A stretch of 64,000 nt of DNA from Triticum aestivum (lineage: Eukaryota; Streptophyta; Magnoliopsida; Poales; Poaceae): the NCBI RefSeq assembly GCF_018294505.1, contig NC_057795.1:521797184-521861183 (forward strand). The letters run 5' to 3'. Shown piece after piece: positions 11,058-21,936 of this stretch. Positions within the stretch are counted from its first letter, which is position 1. Each line of letters starts with the position of its first letter. The notes beneath the pieces were generated by a model, which saw only the letters and a list, made by a program, of their open reading frames with translations, was not told where the DNA came from and searched no databases. A program made the position numbers and the translations under genes.

Positions 11058-12041
11058 GGGGCGCACAGCCACCCCTTGAGGCCCTTCTCTCCTTTCCCGT
11101 ATGGCCCATTAAGGCCCGTTACTTTCCCCGGTGAATTCTTGTAACTCTCGGTACTCTGAAAAATACCCGAATCACTCGGAACCTTTCCGATGTCCGAATA
11201 TAGCCTTCCAATATATCGATCTTTACGTCTCGACCATTTCGAGACTCCTCGTCATCTCTGTGATCTCATCCAGGACTCCAAACAAACTTCGGTCATCAAA
11301 TCACATAACTCATAATACAAATTGTCATCGAACGTTAAGCGTGCGGACCCTATGGGTTCGAGAACTATGTAGACATGACCGAGACACATCTCTGGTCAAT
11401 AACCAATACCGGAACCTCGATGCTCATATTGGCTCCTACATATTCTACGAAGATCTTTATCGGTCAAACCGCATAACAACATATGTTGTTCCCTTTGTCA
11501 TCGGTATGTTACTTGCCCGAGAATCGATCGTTAGTATCACCATACCTAGTTCAATCTCGTTACCAGGAAGTATCTTTACTCATTCCTTAATACTTCATCC
11601 CGCAACTAAATCAGTAGTCACAATGCTTGCAAGGCTTATAGTGATGAGTATTACCAAGAGGGCCCAAAGATACCTCTCCGAAAAATGGAGTGACAAATCC
11701 TAACCTCGATCTATGCCAACCCAAAAAACACCTTCGGAGACACCTGTAGAGCACCTTTATAATCACCCATTTACGTTGTGACGTTTGGTAGCACATAAAG
11801 TGTTCCTCCGGTATTCGGGAGTTGCATAATCTCATAGTCTGAGGAACATGTACAAGTCATGAAGAGAGCAGTAGCAATGAAACTGTAACGATCATAATGC
11901 TACGATAACGGATGGGTCATGTCCATCACATCATTCTCCTAATGATGTGATCTTGTTCATCAAATGACAACACATGTCTATGGTTAGGAAACATAACCAT
12001 CTTTGATTAACGAGCTAGTCTAGTAGAGGCATACTAGGGAC
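11058..12041 (-). mobile_element. Angela/BARE-like Copia LTR, part 1 (continues at 40546)
   Basis: Read on the minus strand this matches my memory of the Angela/BARE-1 LTR, for example the segments around 'conserved GAGAGGTATCTCTG' and 'CAACGTAACTGGGTG'-like sequence. It breaks at 12041 with GGGAC and resumes at 40546 with GGGAC, so a single LTR was split by the Sabrina-like insertion. Its other end is cut at 11058 by Gypsy-1, and the rest of the element must lie left of the window. No Copia coding sequence is present. ORFs here are chance frames. Confidence 0.82.
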
Positions 12042-13620
12042 TGATCTCTACTACACAACCTTCTTCTTGCAGACGTTGTTGAGACTCCAAGTGCAGAGGT
12101 TTGTAGAACAGTAGCAAATTTCCCTCAAGTGGATGACCTAAGATTTATCAATCCGTGGGAGGCATAGGATGAAGATGGTCTCTCTCAAACAACCCTGCAA
12201 CAAAATAACAAAGAGTCTCTTCTGTCCCCAACACACCCAATACAATGGTAAATTGTATAGGTGCACTAGTTCGGCGAAGAGATGGTGATACAAGTACAAT
12301 ATGGATGGTAGATAAAGGTAGTTGTAATCTGACATTATAAAAACAGCAAGGTAACTAATGATAAAAGTGAGCGTAAACAGCATTGCAATGGTAGGAAACA
12401 AGGCCTAAGGTTCATACTTTCACTAGTGCAAGTTCTCTCAACAATAATAACATACCTGGATCATATAACTATCACTCAACATGAAACAAAGAGTCACTCC
12501 AAAGCCACTAATAGCAGAGAACAAACGAAGAGATTATGGTACGGTACGAAACCACCTCAAAGTTATCCGTTTTGATCTATCTATTCAAGAGTCCATAGTA
12601 AAATAACACGAAGCTATTCTTTCCGTTCGACATATCATAGAGTTCATACTAGAATAACACCTTAAGACACAAATCAACCAAAACCCTAATGTCACCTAGA
12701 TACTCCATTGTCACCTCAAGTATCTATGGGCATGATTATACGATATGCATCACACAATCTCAGATTCATCTATTCAACCAACACAAAGTACTTCAAAGAG
12801 TGCCCCAAAGTTTCTACCGGAGAGTCAAGACAAAAACATGTGCCAACCCCTATGCATAGATTCCCAAGGTCACGGAACCCGCAAGTTGATCACCAAAACA
12901 TACATCAAGTAGATCACGTGAATTTCCCATTGTCACCACAGATAAGCACGGCAAGACATGCATCAAGTGTTCTCAAATCCGTAAAAGACTCAATCCGACA
13001 AGATAACTTCAAAGGGAAAACTCAATTCATCACAAGAGAGTAGAGGGGGGAGAAACATCATAAGATCCAACTATAATAGTAAAGCTCGCGATACATCAAG
13101 ATCGTGCCATAGAGAGAACATGAGAGAGAGAGAGATCAAACACATAGCTACTGGTACATACCCTCAGCCCCGAGGGCGAACTACTCCCTCCTTATCATGG
13201 AGATGGCCAGGATGATGAAGATTGCCACCGGTGAGGGATCCCCCCTCCGGCAGGGTGCCGGAACAGGGTCCCAATTGGGTTTTGGTGGCTACAAAGGCTT
13301 GCGGCGGCGGAACTCCCAATCTATCTTCATCCTCGATGTTTTTAGGGTATATGGGATTATATAGGTGAAGGAAGTCGGTCGGGGGGTGCTCGAGGGGCCC
13401 ACGAGATAGGGGGTGCACCCAGTACGGGGGGGAGCCCTCCTATCTCCTGGCCTCCTTGAAGCTTCCCTGGCTTGTACTCCAAGCCTCCTGGATCATGTTC
13501 GTCCCAAAACTCACGCTCCCGAAGGTTTCATTCCGTTTGGACTCCATTTGATATTCCTTTTCTTTGAAACACTGAAATAGGCAAGAAAACAACAATATGG
13601 GTTGGGCCTCCGGTTAGTAT
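12042..13620 (-). repeat. 3' LTR of the Sabrina-like element, first part
   Basis: It aligns with 38841 onward of the other LTR and stops at the CACTA-1 insertion. The three bases TAT at 13618-13620 are the target site repeated at 26556-26558. A GA-rich stretch (AGAGAGAGAG) lies near 13125. Confidence 0.93.
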
Positions 13621-13872
13621 CACTAGTAGAAAAAGGGTCAAATGTGAGACACATTAGTCCCGGTTTGTAACAGAACCGGCACTAATGTGTCCATTAGTGC
13701 CGGTTCCAACGGCTAGGCGGGAGGAGCTCTTTAGTACCGGTTCGTGGCGAACCTTTAGCACCTGTTCGTGCCACGAACCGGTACTAAAGAAAGTGGTGGC
13801 AGGATGTTGTCAGAGTGGGGCCCTTCCATCAACTTTAGTACCGGTTCGTGGCACGAACCGGTACTAAAGGTC
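13621..13872 (+). repeat. Left terminus and subterminal palindromes of CACTA-1
   Basis: After the CACTAG end, motifs of the type TTAGTGCCGGTTC and TTTAGTACCGGTTCGTGGC alternate in both orientations. A perfect-looking palindrome at about 13836-13870 pairs TTTAGTACCGGTTCGTG with CACGAACCGGTACTAAA. In En/Spm such subterminal repeats bind the element's DNA-binding protein. That role is inferred here. Confidence 0.88.
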
Positions 13873-13876
13873 GTCC

Positions 13877-13884
13877 TATATAAA
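13877..13884 (+). promoter_or_regulatory. TATA box of CACTA-1 transcription unit 1
   Basis: TATATAAA lies just after the last left-end palindrome and is followed by a pyrimidine-rich leader (TTCTTCCCCCTTTCCCC) as in plant 5' untranslated regions. The first ATG downstream that is followed by a plausible donor is near 14017. Confidence 0.6.
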
Positions 13885-14384
13885 CCCTTCGTCCACCCGC
13901 ACTCTGTTCTTCCCCCTTTCCCCTCTCCCTCTCCTCTGTTCTTCCCTTCTTCCTCTCGACTCATCACAAAATTTGCCCCAAATTTGTCAAGATTTGCAGG
14001 CCCCCATCAATTCAAATGATCACCAAGGTTAGCAACTTTGTCCTTTCATCTCTCATTACTAGATTTGCTCTTGCATTGGTTTATATGATGATTAATTGTG
14101 GGTTTTAGTAATTTGGGAGGAATTATATGTGGCAGTATTTGATTTATGTGCAATTTGAGGTCAAAATAACACTTAGTTTGCATATGTAGGTGTGGTTTAG
14201 TTAGTGCCTTCTAAATCTCCGTCGTAACCACCGTCGATCGCCCGCACCGTCCCGTCGCCGGCACCACCTTGTGGTGAGCCTCTTGTTCATGAAATTTTAT
14301 ATAAAAAATTGATGTTTGGGTGATTTGGATATATAGTTACTCGTATAATAATTATCTTACCCGTATGTTGTTTGTTATACATAG

Positions 14385-14833
14385 TGCCATGGTTTTGATA
14401 TCCGTCCCTGTCGGCCCTCGTCCTTGTTATGATTCGGATGTGGTATATTCTCTTTTAAAACTATTTGTTGCATTTCATGTTTATGACAAATTATGCCCAT
14501 CAAGTTGAGATAGATATTTTTATCTAGGAGGTATGTGAACCGGAAATTCCAACCGACCCTATTGTCGAGAGGTTAAATTTAGTTGAAAGAGAAAATGAGT
14601 ACATGAAAGAAAAATTGAAAAGAATTGAGGGGGAGAAGATGGAATTGGAGTTGCATGTTGCCGATGTCGTCGATGATCACAAGATCAAGATGGAGAAAAT
14701 GCGCTTGAAGATTAGAAAGATTAGAAAATATGCCATCGATAGTGAGGCTTGGTAGCATTATGCTGTTGGATCAATTGTTACCTTAGTTGCGATCTTGATC
14801 GCATTTGTTGTTGCATTTAAGTGCTTTAGCTAG
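14385..14833 (+). pseudogene. Coiled-coil plus membrane-anchor small protein of CACTA-1 (one nonsense codon)
   Basis: Two exons with consensus junctions: 14385-14442 (MVLISVPVGPRP, ATG at 14389) and 14528-14833, with intron GT 14443 to AG 14527 in phase 0. The protein begins acidic and Pro-containing (EPEIPTDPIVERLN), then has a charged heptad region of about 60 residues (VERENEYMKEKLKR, KMELELHVADVV, MEKMRLKIRKIRK), and ends in one hydrophobic segment (GSIVTLVAILIAFVVAF) with a short Cys-containing tail. A TAG at 14753-14755 falls just before the membrane segment, where a Tyr codon is expected. I recall near-identical proteins annotated as uncharacterised in wheat. The frame ends 83 bases before the transposase ATG. 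Upstream exons from about 14017 are likely but unclear. Function is unknown. Confidence 0.75.
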
Positions 14834-14916
14834 AGAGTTATTTGTTTGTTGCATTTAAGTGTTGTATGAACTTTATGTATGAACTTGTATTAATTTGGTC
14901 TATTCGGTGTTGTGTA

Positions 14917-17900
14917 ATGAAGATGAGACGGCAATGGATGTACGATGACCGATGCTCTCCCCAGTTCGTTGAGGGCGTGCATACTTTTCTGCTCGCGGCT
15001 GAGGCAAACAAGCGGGCCGATGGTTTTATGCCTTGTCCATGTGCTGGCTGTAAGAATGGTCGCAATTACTCTACGTCAAGAACCATTCACGTCCACCTGT
15101 TTGAGTCCGGTTTCATGCCCCACTATAATGTTTGGACCAAGCACGGAGAAAGAGGGGTTATGATGGAAGACAATGAAGAAGAAGAGGACGACGACAGCTA
15201 TCCTGGCCATGGGTTCCCTGAATACGATGATACAACAATGGGGGAAGAAGCTGAGCCGGTAATGCGGGAAGAAGCTGAGCTGGCAATGCGGGAAGAAGCT
15301 GAAGAAGAGGCATCGGATGAGCCCGTTGATGATCTAGGTCGGGCCATTGCCGATGCAAAGAGAAACTGCGCAAGTGATTTGGAGAAGAAGAAGTTGCAGC
15401 GCATGTTAGAGGATCACAAAAAATTGTTGTACCCGAATTGCGTAGGTGACAAGAAAAAGTTGGGCACCACACTGGAATTGCTGCAATGGAAGGCAGAGAA
15501 CGGTGTATCTAACAAGGGATTTGGAAAGTTGCTGGTAATGATAAAGGATATGCTTCCAAAGGACAACGAATTGCCCGAGAGTACGTACAAAGCAAAGAAG
15601 GTTGTCTGCCCTCTAGGGTTAGAGGTGCAGAAGATACATGCATGCCCTAATGATTGCATCCTCTACCGCGGTGAGTACGAGGATTTGAACGCTTGCCCGG
15701 TATGTGGTGCACTGCGCTATAAGATCAGCCGCGATGAGCATGGTGATGTCGAAGGCGAGCGCCCCAGGAAGAAGATTCCTGCCAAGGTGATGTGGTATTC
15801 TCCTATAATACCACGGTTGAAACGTTTGTTCCAAAACAAAGAGCATGCCAAGGCGATGCGATGGCACAGAGAAGACCGTAAGAAAGACGGAAAGTTGAGA
15901 GTACCCGCTGACGGGTCGCAGTGGAGGAAAATCGAAAGAAAGTACGGGAAGGAGTTTGCAGATGACGCAAGAAGCGTATGGTTTGGTCTAAGCGCAGATG
16001 GCATTAATCCTTTTGGGGAGCAGAGCAGCAACCATAGCACCTGGCCTGTGACTCTATGTTTGTATAACCTTCCTCCTTGGTTGTGCATGAAGCGGAAGTT
16101 CATTATGATGCCAGTGCTCATCCAAGGCCCTAAGCAACCCAGCAACGACATTGATGTGTACCTAAGGCCATTAGTTGAAGAACTCTTACAACTGTGGAAT
16201 GGAATAGGTGTACGTGCGTGGGATGAGCACATGGGGGAAGAATTTGATCTAAAGGCGTTATTGTTCGTGACCATCAATGATTGGCCTGCTCTCAGTAACC
16301 TTTCAGGACAGACAAACAAGGGATACCGCGGATGCACGCACTGTTTGGATGATACCGACAATATATATTTGAATAGTTGTAAGAAGAATGTGTACCTGGG
16401 ACATCGTCGATTTCTTCCGAGCAGGCATCCCGTAAGAAAGAAAGGCAAGCATTTCAAAGGTGAGGCGGATCACCGGACGAAGCCTCGCCACCGTACTGGT
16501 GCTGATGTACATGATATGGTCAAGGATTTGAAGGTGATATTTGGAAAAAGTCCTGGCGGACAACCTGTTCCGAAGGACGCTGACGGACGCGCACCCATGT
16601 TGAAGAAGAAATCTATATTTTGGGACCTTCCATATTGGAAAGACCTAGAGGTCCGCTCCGCAATCGACGTGATGCACGTGATGAAGAATATTTGTGTGAC
16701 CCTGCTTGGCTTCTTGGGCGTGTATGGGAAGACAAAAGATACACCTGAGGCACGGGAGGACCAGCAATGTATGCACGGAGAAGACGGCATACATCAGGGT
16801 CATGCAAGCTACGCTCTTACCAAAGAAGAGAAGGAAATTTTCTTTGAATGCCTGCTCAGTATTAAGGTACCGTCTGGCTTCTCGTCGAATATAAAGGGAA
16901 TAATAAACATGGCAGAGAAAAAGTTCCAGAATCTAAAGTCTCATGATTGCCACGTGATTATGACGCAACTGCTTTCGGTTGCATTGAGGGGGCTTCTACC
17001 AGAAAACGTTTGATTAGCCATTGTGAAGCTATGTGCATTTCTCAATGCAATCTCTTAGAAGGTAATCGATCCAGCAATCATACCAAGGTTACAGAATGAT
17101 TTGGTGCAATGTCTTGTCAGTTTCGAGTTGGTGTTCCCACCATCCTTCTTCAACATCATGACGCACGTCCTAGTTCACCTATGCGAAGAGATTAACGTTT
17201 TGGGTCATGTATTTCTACACAATATGTTCCCCTTTGAGAGGTTCATGGGAGTCTTAAAGAAATATGTTCATAACCGTGCTAGGCCAGAAGGAAGCATCTC
17301 CAAGGGCCATCAAAATGAGGAGGTTATTGAGTTTTGTATTGACTTTATTCCTGACCTTAAGCCGATTGGTGTTCCTGAATCGCGGCATAAGGGCAGACTG
17401 GATGGAAAAGGAACACTAGGAGGGGAACAAATAATATGTATGGACGGACATTCTCTCACTGAAGCACACTACACAGTTCTATAGAATTCCGCCTTGGTGG
17501 CTCCGTATATGGATGAGCACAAGAATTTGCTACGCTCCAAACACCCGGAGCGGTCTGATGACTGGATTACACGTGAACAAACCAGGAGTTTTGCCAGCTG
17601 GTTGCAGACACGTACCATGCATGACACCTCTATTGAAGATGACATGTACTTGTTGTCCCAGTTACCATCTTCGAATATAATGACTTTCAAAGGGTACGAG
17701 ATAAATGGTAATACATTTTACACGATCGCCCAAGATAAGAAGAGCACCAACCAAAACAGTGGTGTCCGCTTTGATGCAGAAACCAAGACGAGAAAGGAAA
17801 CATATTATGGTTATATACAGGACATATGGGAACTTGACTATCGACGTGGTTTAAAGGTCCCTTTGTTTCGGTGCAAATGGGTCAATATGACACGAGGCGG

Positions 17901-18288
17901 GGTAACGGAAGACCCGCAGTACGGAATGACAACCGTGGATCTCAACAATCTTGCGTATGCAGACGAACCATTTGTCCTAGCCAATGATGTGCCACAGGTT
18001 TTCTATGTGAAGGACATGTCTACCAAGCCAAGAAAAAGAAAAGATAAGGAAGCGAATGCATCGTACGATGAGCCAAAGCGGCACATAGTTCTTTCTGGGA
18101 AGAGAAACATCGTGGGAGTGGATGACAAGATAGACAAGTCAGAAGATTATGAAAAGTTTGATGAAATTGCTCCATTCATAGTGAATATTGACCCGAGCAT
18201 CCCGTTAAATGATGAAGATTTTCCATGGTTACGGCGCAAAGGGACACACGCGAAGAAAAAGTTTCACACCCAAAGATCTGGGATGTGA
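14917..18288 (+). pseudogene. CACTA-1 TNP2-type transposase (three in-frame stops)
   Basis: The transposase cuts and joins element ends. One frame runs from ATG 14917 (MKMRRQWMYDD) to TGA 18286-18288, about 1120 codons. The N-terminal 80 residues are a transposase-associated Cys-rich domain (CPCAGCKNGR). An acidic stretch follows, then a zinc-type motif (LNACPVCGALRY) and the Transposase_21 core, including WFGLSADGINPFG, YNLPPWLCMKRKF, GCTHCLDDTDN and DVMHVMKNICVTLLG. The C-terminal part (17101-18288) has the DUF4218-like HNMFPFERFMGVLKKYV and DUF4216-like segments seen in plant TNP2 proteins. Stops at 17011 (TGA), about 17056 (TAG) and 17482 (TAG) break it, fitting CGA or CAG deamination. 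An ATG at 14917 is preferred over upstream non-ATG codons because it begins the conserved WMYDD segment. Confidence 0.93.
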
Positions 18289-18879
18289 TCGGCTTCACTA
18301 TCATCACTTTCTTCTGTGTTTCACACCCAGAGGGGAATCTCTGTAATAGTTAGGGTAGTTATGTGTTTTGGTATTTGAAACGCGAAGAAATTTTATGTGC
18401 AAACAAATTCTTTCATGCCTTTACTGATTTTTAAAGTTAAGTTATTCACAAACTAGTGATTCACACTAATTTCAAATAATTCAAAATTTAAACTATTCAA
18501 ATTTGAAAACTACGGGCACTAACAGAAAGTTTGTAATTTTTTGTACCTAAAGCAAAAATATTCACAAAGAAACTCTAAATACACAAAAAAAACAACACAA
18601 AAATAAATAAAGCAAAAAAATAAAAAAAAGCCCGCCTACTAGGCCAAAGCGGCCTGCATACGACTAGAAACCCAACCTGTTGTTGGGCCAGGATGCAGGC
18701 CCGCAAAGGCCAAGTGGGCCAACAGGGCAGCAAAGAACACGTAGGCCCAGTAGGCCTGCTTTGGAGAGGAGCTCGAGAGAGCGACCGCAATGGGGTTTAT
18801 AATTAAACCAGTGCGGTCGCCCCTCGACTAGAGAGGTGGGACTAAACTTGCCGCACCGCACCTGCGCCGGCGCACCCCC

Positions 18880-19200
18880 TTTAGTACCGGGTCATGGCGA
18901 AGGGTCAAATGTGAAGCACAATAGTGCCGGTTGGAATTTCAGCCAGCACTATTGTGTACACTAGTGTCGGTTCGTGGCGGCGATCAATAGCACCGGTTCA
19001 TGGCGAACCTTTAGTACTGGTTCATGCCACGAACTGGTACTAAAGAGGTTGTGTCAGCCTCCGGTCAGGCTATGGCCCCACCATCACCATTTAGTGCCGG
19101 TTCGTACCACGAACCGGTACTAATGAGGTTGTGTCAGGTAAGGCTGGGGGCCCACGAGCACCTTTAGTACCGGTTCATGTGGATGAACCAGACGTAAGCT
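18880..19200 (+). repeat. Internal copy of the CACTA-1 terminal palindrome block
   Basis: The string AAGGGTCAAATGTGA at about 18899 repeats that of the left terminus (13633 onward), followed by the same style of CACTA(A/T)TGTGTACACTAGTG and by TTTAGTACCGGTTC palindromes. It lies downstream of the transposase frame and upstream of the second unit. It looks like a degenerate second left end. The AT-rich stretch between the transposase stop and this block (18289-18880) shows no gene. Confidence 0.7.
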
Positions 19201-19276
19201 GTTTTTTAGTCCCACCTCGCGAAGTGAGAGGGACTAGGAGCGGTTTATCAGCCCTGAGTGCAGCAACGATGAAGAA

Positions 19277-19401
19277 GAGGCTCAATGCTCATGTTGCTTA
19301 GCTTCAAGCCTTCAGGAATACGGTAGACTGCACGGAGCTATGCGCAGTGCAGTTTACACTATTCCGAAAGGCTTGAAGCAAATTAACGAGCATTGCACCT
19401 C
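19277..19401 (+). repeat. Foldback of two 57-base arms with an 11-base loop
   Basis: The left arm from GAGGCTCAATGCTC (19277) pairs with the right arm ending GAGCATTGCACCTC (19401). The centre pairs GACTGCAC with GTGCAG around GGAGCTATGCG. By eye the arms match at roughly three quarters of positions, with bulges. If transcribed it would form a long hairpin, either a 3' processing signal or a small-RNA precursor. I recall the same hairpin in other Triticeae CACTA elements. Confidence 0.75.
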
Positions 19402-19514
19402 TTTTTTATTTTTAATAACTTATTACAACTCCGGACTTCTTCTGTTATGGCAAAAACTAATTGCACGTCGACATTTCTTTTTTTTTTGAAGTTATAACTC
19501 CAGACTTTGACCAT

Positions 19515-19905
19515 CAAGTTTTGCAGAAAAGAAAAAATAGCAGAAAAGAAGAAAAACTATAGCTGAAAAGAAAAAAACTATATTAATAAACTACTCAGAA
19601 ATAAATAGCAGAAAATAAATATAGCAGAAAATAAAAAACTACTCAGAAATAAAAAGAAGAAAAATAAAGCAGAAAAGAAAAAAAATTATATTTGCTATTT
19701 TTCAATCGTTTACAAAATGACCGTGAAATTAAAAATCACTACAAAATGAACTCTGAAAATGTTGAATTTTGGCAAACTAGATGAAAAACTACTCACAAAT
19801 AAATAGAAGAAAATAAATATAACAAAAAAGAAAAAACTATACAAAAAACTACACAAAAATAAATAGAAGAAAATAAAGCAGAAAAGAAAAGAACTATAAA
19901 AAATT
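19515..19905. repeat. A-rich degenerate tandem repeat
   Basis: Units such as AAACTACTCAGAAATAAATAG and GCAGAAAATAAATATAGCAG recur with variable spacing over about 390 bases. No reading frame of interest is present. It fills most of the space between the foldback and the second promoter block. Confidence 0.65.
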
Positions 19906-20118
19906 GGGGCGCTGCCCTGTGGGCCTGATAGGCCACAGGTGTGTAATTACAGGCCTTAAAGGCCGAGCAGACTCACTGGGCAGCGCGCAGAGTTTAGGCC
20001 CACAAGCCTGCTATATAGAGGAGTTCGAAGTGGTAGCCGCGACTGGATTTATAAACCAGTGCTGCTGCCCTTCGCCCGCCGAGGTGGGACTAAACTTTGG
20101 GGTGGCAGCGCGAGGCCT

Positions 20119-20288
20119 TTAGTACCAGTTGGTGGCTCCAACCGGTACTAAAGACCACCCTTTAGTACCGGTTGGTGGCTCCAACCAGTACTAAAGGCCT
20201 CGTCTTCCCGCCTCTTCGCCTGGCCAAAGTTGGCCTTTAGTACCGGTTGGTGGCTCCAACCGGTACTAAAGGCCTCTCCTATATATAC
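20119..20288 (+). promoter_or_regulatory. Second palindromic block and TATA box, in front of CACTA-1 unit 2
   Basis: Three palindromes of the form TTTAGTACCGGTTGGTGG / CCAACCGGTACTAAA lie at about 20119-20155, 20161-20197 and 20234-20271. TATATATA follows at about 20280 and then a pyrimidine-rich leader (TTTCATTTCTTCCTC). The order of palindromes, TATA and CT-rich leader repeats that at 13836-13930. The palindrome core differs (GGTGGCTCC in place of CGTGGCACG), so the two blocks are related and not recent duplicates. Confidence 0.65.
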
Positions 20289-20388
20289 AACAGTTGCGAA
20301 AATTTCATTTCTTCCTCTATTTCTCCATTCGATCGACGTCGTCGCCGTCGCCGCCCCCGTCGCCGTCGCCGCCCCCGTCCCCGTCGCC

Positions 20389-20937
20389 NNNNNNNNNNNN
20401 NNNNNNNNNNNNNNNNNNNNNNNNNNNNNNNNNNNNNNNNNNNNNNNNNNNNNNNNNNNNNNNNNNNNNNNNNNNNNNNNNNNNNNNNNNNNNNNNNNNN
20501 NNNNNNNNNNNNNNNNNNNNNNNNNNNNNNNNNNNNNNNNNNNNNNNNNNNNNNNNNNNNNNNNNNNNNNNNNNNNNNNNNNNNNNNNNNNNNNNNNNNN
20601 NNNNNNNNNNNNNNNNNNNNNNNNNNNNNNNNNNNNNNNNNNNNNNNNNNNNNNNNNNNNNNNNNNNNNNNNNNNNNNNNNNNNNNNNNNNNNNNNNNNN
20701 NNNNNNNNNNNNNNNNNNNNNNNNNNNNNNNNNNNNNNNNNNNNNNNNNNNNNNNNNNNNNNNNNNNNNNNNNNNNNNNNNNNNNNNNNNNNNNNNNNNN
20801 NNNNNNNNNNNNNNNNNNNNNNNNNNNNNNNNNNNNNNNNNNNNNNNNNNNNNNNNNNNNNNNNNNNNNNNNNNNNNNNNNNNNNNNNNNNNNNNNNNNN
20901 NNNNNNNNNNNNNNNNNNNNNNNNNNNNNNNNNNNNN
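20389..20937. other. Assembly gap of 549 N
   Basis: Unknown bases. The left edge is a GTCGCC/CCCCCGTC repeat (20336-20388) and the right edge is GC-rich sequence followed by a CA microsatellite, so the gap probably covers a hard-to-sequence GC repeat in the first exon or leader of unit 2. ORFs crossing it are artefacts. Confidence 0.98.
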
Positions 20938-20971
20938 GGCCACCATGGGCGCCGCCCCTCCCCGAGCCCAT

Positions 20972-20993
20972 ACACACACACACACACACACAC
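20972..20993. repeat. (CA)n microsatellite
   Basis: About eleven CA units directly follow the GC-rich edge of the gap. The following 350 bases to 21366 are AT-rich and look like intron or leader sequence, with no gene seen. Confidence 0.9.
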
Positions 20994-21365
20994 GTACATA
21001 TGAATGAATTAATGCATGTATATACGTATTTTGTATGTTTAATTAGTTTAGATTATTTAGATTATTATTTTTTCACTATTATATATGTATGAATGCATGT
21101 TAGATGGATATAATTAGTGTTTAATTAGTATGGAAATTTTTTATATAATGTTGTTTTTCAGTTTTTTAATGGATGCATAGAAGTTGTGTTTTCTGTTTTT
21201 AGTGTTAGATGCTTAATTAGTATGAAATAGTATATAGATTTTTGACATATGCAATGATAGCATAATTAGTGTTATATAGAAATGTTAGAAATTTTAGTTA
21301 TCAAAATCCAATCATTAAAAAAATGTTACTTTTTGCGGGCATATAGCTAGTATTTGTTCTCGACG

Positions 21366-21794
21366 ATGCCCGGCCCGCATCCTCGCCGTCGACCCGTCCG
21401 CGACGACGTCCGGCTGACCCATGTCCGGGACTGGGCTCCGCCGGGCTGGCACTGGGAGGTGCTGCCTGGAGGGGTGCGCCGCTTGATGAGGAACCCGGCC
21501 CCGGGTCCCGTCATCGACCCTGATCTCGTTTGGTGGCGTTCGCCTGGGCCAGTTTCGGTGCGGAGGGACCCGGCCCCGCCGGAGGTGGTACGTCGTCGTG
21601 TCAGGGAGGAGGACGAGCACGTTCATCTCTATATGGTTGCGTTAGAAGGCGGCAGGTTCTCCAATACCTGGCAGTTTCTTCGGGGATCTCACTACAGCTA
21701 TGATCCTGTGAGGGCTCCTTCTCTTTGGGTGTCCACCGCCCGCGCCGCAGGAACCGCGAGTGTCCTAGATCCTTTTGTAGTATTCGATCTTTAA
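21366..21794 (+). CDS. Hypothetical protein of 142 residues in CACTA-1 unit 2
   Basis: ATG at 21366 opens an intact frame (MPGPHPRRRPVRDDVRLTHV) ending TAA at 21792-21794. It is Arg/Pro-rich with a Trp-rich segment (DWAPPGWHWEVLPGGVRRL, PDLVWWRSPGPV) and a C-terminal SNTWQFLRGSHYSYDP. I recall very similar Triticeae sequences inside CACTA elements but know no domain. It lies 142 bases before the ATG of the Transposase_24-like gene on the same strand, so the two may be exons or products of one transcription unit. It is the only ORF in CACTA-1 without an obvious break. Confidence 0.6.
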   Translation: MPGPHPRRRPVRDDVRLTHVRDWAPPGWHWEVLPGGVRRLMRNPAPGPVIDPDLVWWRSPGPVSVRRDPAPPEVVRRRVREEDEHVHLYMVALEGGRFSNTWQFLRGSHYSYDPVRAPSLWVSTARAAGTASVLDPFVVFDL

Positions 21795-21936
21795 TTAGCT
21801 ACCTAGCCAGTGATGTACTATTCAATATTATATATTATTCGAGACGATGTATTCGAGATTATATCTATTATTCGAGACGATGTAATTTGAATACTAAATT
21901 GTTTTATATTTCTTTTGGATTAGTTAAATAAAAGCT

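Noticed and set aside
11131..11703. Plus-strand ORF of 190 codons
   Set aside because: It lies in the reversed Angela-like LTR, has no recognisable domain and does not begin at a credible start.
15717..16457. Minus-strand ORF of 246 codons
   Set aside because: It lies wholly inside the transposase reading frame of CACTA-1 on the other strand.
20148..21092. Several ORFs of 220-283 codons on both strands
   Set aside because: They are mostly unknown residues from the run of N at 20389-20937.
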